A stretch of 64,000 bases of DNA from Atherinomorus stipes. Taxonomy: Eukaryota > Chordata > Actinopteri > Atheriniformes > Atherinidae. The stretch covers positions 28,501 to 92,500 of the forward strand of contig JALJCO010001023.1 in NCBI GenBank assembly GCA_023101725.1, read 5' to 3'. The notes under the pieces were generated by a model. It did not search any database. It was given only the letters and a program-made list of their open reading frames with translations, and was not told the origin of the DNA. Within the stretch, counting starts at the first letter, position 1. Each line of letters opens with the position of its first letter. This document shows positions 43,473-64,000 of this stretch, in pieces. A program made the translations under genes and the position numbers.

Positions 43473-44255
43473 GTGATGGACTCAGACCTAAAAACCACCA
43501 ATCAGACCAGAAATCTGGGTGTAGTCATGGACTCAGACCTAAAAACCACCAATCAGACCAGAAATCTGGGTGTAGTGATGGACTCAGACCTAAAAACCAC
43601 CAACCAGACCAGAAATCTGGATGTAGTGAAGGACTCAGACCTAAAAACCCCCAACCAGACCAGATATCTGGCTGTAGTGATGGACTCAGACCTAAAACCA
43701 CCAACCAGACCAGAAATCTGGCTGTAGTGATGGACTCAGACCTTAAAACCACCAACCAGACCAGAAATCTGGCTGTAGTGATGGACTCAGACCTAAAAAC
43801 CACCAACCAGACCAGAAATCTGGCTGTAGTGATGGACTCAGACCTAAAAACCACCAACCAGACCAGAAATCTGGCTGTAGTGATGGACTCAGACCTTAAA
43901 ACCACCAACCAGACCAGAAATCTGGCTGTAGTGATGGACTCAGACCTAAAAACCACCAACCAGGCCAGAAATCTGGTTGTAGTGATGGACTCAGACCTCA
44001 AAACCACCAACCAGACCAGAAATCTGGCTGTAGTGATGGACTCAGACCTCAAAACCACCAACCAGGCCAGAAATCTGGCTGTAGTGATGGACTCAGACCT
44101 AAAAACCACCAATCAGACCAGAAATCTGGCTGTAGTGATGGACTCAGACCTAAAAACCACCAACCAGACCAGAAATCTGGGTGTAGTGATGGACTCAGAC
44201 CTAAAAACCACCAACCAGACCAGAAATCTGGGTGTAGTGATGGACTCAGACCTAA
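43473..44255 (+). repeat. 51-bp in-frame repeat, block 2 (about 15 units)
   Basis: This is the same unit as at 41988-42230, here mostly KTTNQTRNLAVVMDSDL. One unit has lost a base (near 43695), which shifts the frame. The array runs into the normal downstream L2 sequence (NFEKHIKAITKSADYHLKN), so it is an expansion within the LINE and not an unrelated satellite. Confidence 0.92.
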
Positions 44256-45175
44256 ACTTTGAAAAACACATCAAAGCGATCACTAAATCAGCCGACTATC
44301 ACCTGAAGAACATCTCAAGGATCAAAGATCTGATGTCTCAGGAAAATCTGGAAAAACTAGTCCATCATCATCTTCATTCGGCTTGACTACTGTAACAGCG
44401 TCTTTACTGGTCTACCTAAAAACTAGTTAAACAGCTGCAGCTCATTCAGAACTCTGCTGCCCGAGTTCTCACAAAGACCAGAAAAGTGGACCACATCAGT
44501 CCAGTTCTGAGGTCTTTAGACTGGCTGCTGGTCCATCAGAGAATAGACTTTAAAGTTCTGCTGCTGGTCTATAAAGCTCTGAATGGTTTAGGCCCAAAAT
44601 ACATCAGTGACCTCTGACCCAGTATGAACCTGCTAGACCCCTCAGGTCATCTGGATCCGGCCTTTTATCAGTTCCCAGAGTCAGAACCAGACATGGAGAA
44701 GCTGCGTTCAGCTTCTATGCTCCACATGTCTGGAACAAACTCCCAGAACGTCTCAGATCAGCTGAAACAGTTTATTTAAATCCAGGCTGAAGACCCACCT
44801 GTTCTCAGCTGCATTTACGTAGATTTTATTCAAAAGTTAAAATCCGCACGTCTCTGTATTCTCTCTTTTTAATCTTAAATGCTTTTAATTTTGAATCATG
44901 CTTCTAATTCTAATTCTAATTCTAACCCCCCACCAACTGCTCCCCGGGCGCTTTAAGTAGCAGCCTACTGCTCTCTGATACTCAGTACAGAGATGGGTAA
45001 AATGCAGTGCCCTAATTTCCCCTCGGGGATCATACAACTATAATAATTTAAAAAAATAATAATAATAAATTGTTTTTTTTTCTCTCCCTTTTGCTTATAA
45101 TGTTTTATGTAAAGCACTTTGAATTGTTCTGTACATGAAATGTGCTACACAAATAAACTTGCCTTGCCTTGATTT
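44256..45175 (+). mobile_element. L2-like LINE, 3' part
   Basis: NFEKHIKAITKSADYHLKN and LDYCNSVFTGLP, then NSAARVLTKT in shifted frames, are the typical C-terminal L2 domain. The element ends with AAATAAACTTGCCTTGCCTTG, the usual teleost L2 tail. Several stops and frame shifts make it dead. A block at 44924-45055 (AACTGCTCCCCGGGCGC ... AATTTCCCCTCGGGGATC) is a separate SINE- or LINE-end-like repeat also found at 55248. Confidence 0.85.
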
Positions 45176-45798
45176 CAATCAAATCTGGGACCCATTTTTT
45201 AACTACTTACTTTGAACAGACTTGGCAAATATGATTGAAGATACCAGGATGTATTAAAAGTGGCCCTCTGCAGTATTCGATATTCATATATTTTTTTCAT
45301 GTACAGTATATACGTATGTAATCAGTACAATTAATCAGTCCTCTGATGGGAACTGGAATAAGTGATAGGGTTTCATTGTTTGCTTTGTTGACCATGTTTG
45401 TTTACCACATACATTGTATGGGCTTTGCTTATGAAAATTAATTAAAAAAACAAAAACAATATTGTTAAAATTAAAAAAAAGAGAATAAAAAAAACCAATC
45501 TTTTTATTTTAATAATACACATTTGCAGAAATTATTTGATTTGTATAAGTCTGAGTCCTGCCATCTGCAGAAATACTGCAACTGCAGTTATTATTATTAG
45601 TATTATTATTACTATTACTGTTCATTAATTCATGTACATCGCTTTGTGACTGTGATGAAAAGCGCTAAATTTTATGTCTTTATTTTTATTTATTTATTAA
45701 TTTACCGTGGTTCTGGTTCACACTCCAACCAGTTGGTTGCGGTAATGCGCCAATTTTTTGTAGAGAAGAAGAATAATTCCGGTTTGGGCGTGTATGTG
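45176..45798. other. Intergenic AT-rich sequence before rad51
   Basis: No gene was recognised. There are TTA-type microsatellite tracts at 45588-45625 and 45683-45703. Confidence 0.5.
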
Positions 45799-46061
45799 TG
45801 ACGTCATCCCGCCCTGTGCGCGCGGGAGCTTTGGTTGTCGAGGAGCTGTGTTGAAGGGAAGGAGCAGCAGCAGAAGCAGGTGAAACCTGCAGGTATTTTC
45901 AGTCGCTTGCAGTGTTTAACTGGTTCTGGTAAACTGGGAGGACGCCAGTATCAACGCTGGTACCGCTTTAACGCTCTCAGCCGCCGGTTACAGAGACTGC
46001 AGCGGACCTCACGAGCGGATTCACAAACAGCGCTAACGCTAACGCGGAGCTAACAAGTTGC
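45799..46061 (+). promoter_or_regulatory. rad51 promoter core and probable untranslated first exon
   Basis: A perfect CRE palindrome TGACGTCA (45799-45806) sits in a locally GC- and CpG-rich stretch (45780-46050) in an otherwise AT-rich region. No TATA box is seen. A good donor, GC|GTAAGTTTG, follows position 46061. It would splice to the TTTCCAG acceptor just before the rad51 ATG, near 48649 or 48657. A non-coding first exon is known for vertebrate RAD51. Exon borders are inferred; the start site is not determined. Confidence 0.55.
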
Positions 46062-46834
46062 GTAAGTTTGTTCATGTTCAGGCTAAAGACGCTTCCTCTG
46101 ACAAGCAGACGTTAGGATTGAAGTGTTTTCCGCTAACTTCGCGTTGTAATGACGCTAAAAGCTGTTTGTCCTCCCCGCTGGTGGTGGTAGTGGTTATGCA
46201 GTTAGTTCACGTTAGAGATGTGACGTTCGTGAACGAATCCATTCTTTTGAACGGCTCTTGAGAATCGGATCTCAGTTGGGAGTCGTTCATTTGTGAGCCT
46301 TGCTTTTTTATATATATCCACATTTGTGCATCAATGGCGTAGGGATGTATCACGGTTGTCATTGTCAAAGCTGCTCGATTAAGGAAAAAAATCATTAGAT
46401 TATTTTGGCCAATATTGACATCACAATTATTCAAATGATTATTTTCTAGTCACATGATTTAATTTAGCATTTCTGTCTAGGTTTATAGCACTGAAAATAG
46501 ATATGTACCTTACAGCTGTTTTGCAGTGTATAAAACATTAAATGAATAAAATAAATATACTTTGAGCATTTGATAAATAAAAAAAAAAAAAAAAAAAAAA
46601 ATGTAGGAAAACACACGTATCCAAAATAGATACAGTGTCCAGTTGTTCTGCAGTTTGAATCTATATTTGAATCTATATATTTTTATATATATAAAATAAA
46701 TATTCTTATTTATGTAGAAAATATCTCATATTAAACTTTGTTGAGCTTCTGTGCAATGCTAGAATATTCCAAATCTGACTTTTTTTTTGTTAATGACACC
46801 CAACAAATTGCCTGTGTGGAAGCCACTGAAATTA

Positions 46835-46940
<106 letters not shown>

Positions 46941-47275
46941 AGAATATTATAACATGAATATAACTTTCAGACGTGTAATGAAAAGTGGCAAAAAAAAAAT
47001 CGTTTGACACAAAAATTGAAATCAGAATCAAATTTGATTAATTGCACGGCCCTATAACAGAATTCATGTGTTTACATCAAATAACAGCTGATGTATCAAC
47101 ACAAATGTTTTATAAAATATGAATGGATGAATGCTGCACAACTAAATCAATAATCAATTATCCATATCCAGGCTAATTCAGATCAAGTGTCATTAGCATA
47201 TTTCTCAGAAACACTTTTAATACTGTCTTTTAAATTGCTGTGTACATCTAATGCTTTTTAATTCTTCATCTAAAC

Positions 47276-47655
47276 CAGAGGTCTTCAACAGGGGGTCTGC
47301 AGAGGTACTACAGGGGGTCCCAAGAGTTTTGATTGATTAGACATTTTAAATATATTCCCTCCGCAATTTTTTTTAAACACACAGAAAATTATTGTGAAAA
47401 TATATTTTTAAAAAATGGATACATTTTTAATACGACAAAATAAGGAAACCACAAAACAGGCACAACAGCCTCTACCTCAGAAAATGTATGTGAAAATATT
47501 TGAATATCTTGGTACTGAATGCAATAACAAGTTACATTTCTACAAGAACTATAGGAACAGTTAATATAACACAAGTTTATACATAAGGAGGGGTCCTTTC
47601 ACCATCTCTCCATTAATTTGGGGGTCCTTGGCCTGAAAAACGTTGAAGACCCTTG
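47276..47655. mobile_element. 380-bp hAT MITE with perfect 8-bp duplication
   Basis: The ends CAGAGGTCTTCAAC and GTTGAAGACCCTTG are inverted. ATCTAAAC is duplicated exactly at 47268-47275 and 47656-47663. GGGGGTCTGCAGAGGTACTA and GGGGTCC motifs lie inside. No coding capacity. Confidence 0.88.
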
Positions 47656-48005
47656 ATCTAAACTATTCCAAAGACTGCTTACCGAGCCCAGCCCACACAT
47701 GGAGTCAACAGCCTCACCAAAGAGGCGGGGGTGTTTTGATGCAGGAGGGGGGTGGGGGCATTGCTGCACCACACAACACAAAAGGTGTTATGTTCGGTCG
47801 CCATGATTCAGCTTTTAAATGCCTCAGATCAGCTGGCTCATTTATCTGCAGAAACATCCATGAGGTGCTTTGCATTGACCATTTATGGAGGAATGTGGGC
47901 GTGTAGGAGGCCACATTCACCTGCACAAACTTCCAGATAGTGTGATTTATAACGGGGAAATTGCTTGAATCAGTGTGTACGCACGGTTTTATAAATCTGA
48001 ATATA

Positions 48006-48242
48006 TACATATATACACTACTCGCAAAACGTTCTGGATATTCAACTTTCGATTTTTGGAGAACAGAATGATGCAGAATAAATATTTAACCACTGAACAA
48101 TGTACATTTGCATTGAAAAGTTTAGAGAAAATTTAATTCAGTTCACCTGGAAAGGTTGAAGTGGATTTGAGATTCATTCTGACATCATACAAAAACCCAA
48201 ATATCCTTAACTTTTTGTGAGTAGTGTACATTTGTGTGTGAA

Positions 48243-48296
<54 letters not shown>

Positions 48297-48506
48297 ACTT
48301 TATTTATCCATTTTCATTTTTTTAAACATTACAGAACTTAAAGAACAACCCGAACAATTGCCCTCTCCTTCCCACCCCCCAAAGCAGGTTAGGGGGAGAA
48401 AAAAAAAAACACACAAGCTTTACCAACAGTTTCTATGGTCATCTGTGAGTGAGATAAAAATTATACTTAAAAAAAGGTACAGGCAAGTAAATGTCCAACT
48501 GTGATC
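48006..48506 (-). mobile_element. Short LINE-type insertion with 15-bp target duplication
   Basis: ATAAATCTGAATATA occurs at 47991-48005 and again at 48507-48521, as expected for target-primed insertion. The minus-strand reading ends ATGGATAAATAAAGTATCAT followed by TA repeats (48248-48297), a LINE-like 3' tail, so the element is a 5'-truncated minus-strand copy. A mariner-type MITE occupies 48016-48226. Confidence 0.7.
48016..48226. mobile_element. 211-bp mariner-type MITE, TA-flanked
   Basis: CACTACTCGCAAAACGTT and, inverted, AACTTTTTGTGAGTAGTG form the ends, with TA on both sides (48014-48015, 48227-48228). The arms extend into GGATATT and AATATCC. It is too short to encode a transposase. 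Confidence 0.8.
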
Positions 48507-48671
48507 ATAAATCTGAATATATTTTGGCGTATGCAAACTTTGGGTTTTTGGGCGCATGAACACTTTTATTAAAGATCCTACGCACAGTTTTATAAATGAG
48601 GCCCCTGGTATTCTGCTGCTTTCTGCTAACGTCTGGCTGGTTTCCAGCTTTCCAGGCTGAAATATCCCGAC

Positions 48672-60885
<12,214 letters not shown>

Positions 60886-61192
60886 CGGAGCTGGGCGGAC
60901 TGCTGACCTGGACTCAGCGACCCCAAACGGGTCCAGATGTGGCCTTCAGGGTCTCGTAGATCGGCAGAAACCGACTGTCCTTACGAACGCTGAACATTTT
61001 TCAGGATAAACTGTTTTCGTTGTGCAGTTAAACTCTTTGTTTCGGTAAAACGTCAGACACGTTTATTTTTGTCTTCGGTCAACGTGTCATTTCCTCCACA
61101 AAGAGCTCAGAAATGATCGTAATGTAAATATATTCAGCACATGTTCGTCTGCTGAGTCTCTTTGGTTTTTCCAGAGAATGACACAAACTTTT

Positions 61193-61198
61193 ATTAAA
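61193..61198 (+). terminator. Candidate rad51 poly(A) signal
   Basis: ATTAAA, the common variant signal, lies 308 bp after the rad51 stop codon (60883-60885). No AATAAA occurs between. The 3' end is not otherwise defined. Confidence 0.5.
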
Positions 61199-61457
61199 AG
61201 CTGAAACTGCTTCCATCTGGTATCAGACGTCGTTTCCCTGGAAACGCCTGCCTCATGTCCAGATCAGCTTCCTGAAAGACGAAGGAAACGAGCTGACGTC
61301 CGAATGTACGCAGACACACGAAGAAAGTGAGAAAACTTCAACAGGTTTTACTTTGGTGGCTGGAGACGTCCAATCATGTCAGACAAACTGAGATGAAAGT
61401 GTCTTCCAGTCGCAACCGTTCACGCCTACCGGTTCATGTTACACATTCAGCTTCAAC

Positions 61458-61998
61458 TAGGGATGCACCGAAAATTCGGCCACCAAAAGTTTTCGGCCAA
61501 AAATGACCCAAAAGTGCATTTTCGGTTTTCGGACGAAAGACATAAATCACCTAAACAACACGGCCGAAACTTGTGATGAGGCAACAAACAGCGCATCCAG
61601 CACGCAACTTATGAACTTTGTGTTTTTATGTGAAAATATATTTAATTTCACTGTCTTTCAGCAGCCAGTCAGTTATAAGCCTGTATATTATTATTTGTTG
61701 TAATAGTCCTACAGAAAAAAAATGTAAAAGGCATTATGTAATGTACACGAGTGGAGTCAAACTAAATATTTTATTTTGAATTTTAATCTATAGTGTACAT
61801 TCTGTAATGTCAGATATTTTGATACTTTCGTACTTGATTTGCTGCAATGATTGATTTTAGTGAAGTTAGTACACATCGTAGCTAAAAGTGCTACAGTTCT
61901 AATAATTGACATTTTTTTCGGTGTTCGGTTTTCGGCCTTGGTTTGTTCATTTTTGGTTTTCGGTTTCGGTCAAGTATTTTCATTTCGGTGCATCCCTA
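61458..61998. mobile_element. 541-bp hAT MITE with perfect 8-bp duplication
   Basis: TAGGGATGCACCGAAAATTC and TTTCGGTGCATCCCTA are inverted ends. GCTTCAAC is duplicated exactly (61450-61457, 61999-62006). TTTTCGG motifs repeat inside both arms. Confidence 0.9.
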
Positions 61999-62199
61999 GC
62001 TTCAACCCAACTTTATTTCGTTTGAGACGAACGGGGAGAAGACGAGTGCTGCGCAACGCAAATGATAACCGGTTTCATTATTAGACCCGTCCGAAGTTTC
62101 CACACACATTTATCCTGATTTCTCTGGGTCAAGTCGTGAAAATAAATTTCATCTGGACAGAAAACGAGTTCGGGTCAGGAAGGAATTCAGGGGGGAGTA

Positions 62200-62800
62200 G
62201 AGCTGTGCAATATACTGATATATCACGATATAATATTTACATTAGAGATATACAGTATTAACATATTCGGTTTGTGGGAAATTTTTGTTTTTGTAATGAC
62301 CCGGCTGCACCTCGACTGACGACAAAGGGGTCGCCTTATTATTTAATAAAGGTGGGAAAAAATATCGATACACTGATATATCGCGATATAATATTTACAT
62401 TAGAGATATACAGTATTAACATATATCGTTTTATCGCGGTATTAGTGGTGCAAATTATTTTAGCTTTTTTTTGTAATGACCCGGCTGCACCTCGACTGAC
62501 GACAAAGGGGTCGCCTTATTATTTAATAAAGGTGGGAAAAAATATCGATACACTGAAATATCGCAATATTTTCATATGGTGATACCATATCTATATATAA
62601 AAACGCAGTGTTGAGCTATTTTACGAAAGAAATCTCACTAGATATCATTTTGTTAGGAAATCTCATGAGATATCACAACAGAACGATGGAATCTCACAGT
62701 AGTTCATGAAATCTGAGATTTTGTAAGAAAATATCTCGCAAGATTTCATTAGTTAAATAGATACCGCGTTTTTAACTATAGATATGGTATCGGCATATGA
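62200..62800. repeat. 180-bp tandem duplication within a family A copy
   Basis: TGTAATGACCCGGCTGCACC occurs at 62292 and 62472, each followed by ATTATTTAATAAAGGTGGG and ATCGATACACTG; the period is 180 bp. The remainder to 62800 is the rest of family A. A third relative is at 55502. Confidence 0.75.
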
Positions 62801-63774
62801 AAATGAAAGATGCACTGATCCAGTTTTTTCCGATACTTTCCGATACTACTGTTGAATGAACTGTTTACCTTGTCATGTGATGAAGGCATCACGCTTGACA
62901 AACATTCTGGAAACGATGACACAGCGAATGCTGCCATGATCAAAGATAAAGGCTCCAACCAAATGAGTAAAGGACCTGTTTATTGGAGGCAACTTTTCTT
63001 CTTTCGTCTTTTGGCCAAGCAGAGACCTGGACGACAGAGCTGGGTCTTCTCTCGTGAAATTAAATGAAAAATACTTTATTAATCCCAGAAGGAAAATTCA
63101 ATATTTTAGTAGGCTGAAAAGTAGGGATGTCCCGATACCACTTTGTTGACAACCAAGTACAAGTACTTGCCAATACAGAGTACCGATACGAGTAATAGTT
63201 GGTTTTTGTTTTTTTTTTATAAAGAGAAGCATCTCTGGTGCTCAGGTGATGTCACATCAAAATATTGTGGTTTTTGCTGCCACCCCGGCTTTATTATAGC
63301 TAAAAAGTCTGGTCACGACGTTTCTGGTTTTCTTCTTTCAGATATAATTTTCAACTACAGTGAAAACTCATGTTTGCAACTACCACAGTTCTCACGGCTG
63401 ACATGGCACACGTGACATGCTTATAGTTTTTCCTTTTTTAAAAAAATCGCTTTCCACCTTCATATCTGCGATGTTTGCAGGCGGTGCTGATATCTATAAG
63501 TAACTACATCGTACATGTAAAATGCTGCTTGCTAAAGTCCAGACGCCTGCTTTTCAGACGGGTGGGGGAAACCAGACGGCCACTCCTAAAGTTGAGAGGG
63601 TGGTTTAAAGAGGGGGATACGCGTGTGATGTTTTTGATCTTGTTTATAAATGTTTTTGCAGTAGCTTTAAAAATTGATCCCTGGCAGTGTGTGGGGTTTG
63701 AATCTATAAGCCGTTCCCAGTCTCCCCACAACCCCACCCCTCCCCCCCACATCCTAAAAAAATAAAGGTATAAG
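62801..63774. other. Intergenic sequence with MITE fragments
   Basis: GTAGGGATGTCCCGATACCA (63122) with GTACCGATACGAG is one end of a hAT-like MITE. No complete element or gene was recognised. Confidence 0.45.
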
Positions 63775-63783
63775 GAAAAAAAA

Positions 63784-63845
<62 letters not shown>

Positions 63846-64000
63846 AAAAATACTACTACTTATAAAAAAAAAAAAAAAAAACTATATATCTTTATTTTTT
63901 TTTTATATTTAAAAAAAAAAAAAAAATTACATAAAAAAAATAAAAATAAATAAATATATAATATAATATAAAAATATAATAATAAAAAAAAAAATCTATT
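63775..64000. repeat. A-rich low-complexity end of window
   Basis: A run of A more than 50 long (63790-63831) is followed by A/T-only sequence to the window end. It may be a microsatellite or a sequence-quality artefact. Confidence 0.8.

Noticed and set aside
43525..44112. 195-codon minus-strand frame
   Set aside because: Antisense of the 51-bp L2-derived repeat.
45835..46261. Possible coding exon upstream of rad51
   Set aside because: Short frames in the CpG-rich segment show no family likeness, and the RAD51 start at 48672 is complete. The segment fits an untranslated exon.

Overview
The window is vertebrate, almost certainly teleost fish, genomic DNA. Genes are split into many short GT-AG exons and their products are vertebrate-type proteins. 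Introns are packed with fish-type mobile elements: L2-like and CR1/Rex-like LINEs, a Tc1-like element, many hAT-type MITEs, TTAA-flanked MITEs and large minisatellites. No bacterial, CRISPR or operon features are present.

Four real genes can be assembled exon by exon with consistent reading frame. (1) cenpe, minus strand, first ten coding exons (329-4256): most of the CENP-E kinesin motor domain; the rest lies beyond the left edge. (2) ddx51, plus strand (4785-39047): 16 coding exons giving a complete 656-residue DEAD-box RNA helicase. Its first coding exon has only 23 coding bases and is followed by an 11.8 kb intron. (3) smim8, minus strand (39259-40713): two coding exons, 95 residues. (4) rad51, plus strand (48672-60885): nine coding exons, 338 residues, plus a probable untranslated first exon ending at 46061.

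Layout: cenpe and ddx51 are divergent across a 528-bp shared promoter that carries a CCAAT box and a CHR-like TTCGAA inside a perfect 18-bp palindrome. ddx51 and smim8 converge, with poly(A) signals about 40 bp apart. Between smim8 and the rad51 promoter lies a decayed L2 LINE whose reverse-transcriptase reading frame has grown an in-frame 51-bp minisatellite. ddx51 intron 1 holds about 4.2 kb of a 26-bp minisatellite split by a 2285-bp transposon, then a CR1/Rex-like LINE and a hAT MITE. Introns 4 and 7 hold a compound palindrome and a multi-level transposon nest. Intron 15 holds a Tc1 element containing a TTAA element containing a hAT MITE. rad51 introns hold a 1.56-kb TAGG array, 35-bp and 38-bp minisatellites and nested MITEs.

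The genes do not form an operon. CENP-E (kinetochore motor) and RAD51 (recombinase) share cell-cycle roles, DDX51 acts in ribosome biogenesis, and SMIM8 is uncharacterised. I found no convincing new gene system. The unusual content is the mobile-element and satellite architecture: at least eight insertions are bounded by intact target-site duplications that can be read by eye, and several are stacked so that insertion order can be deduced.
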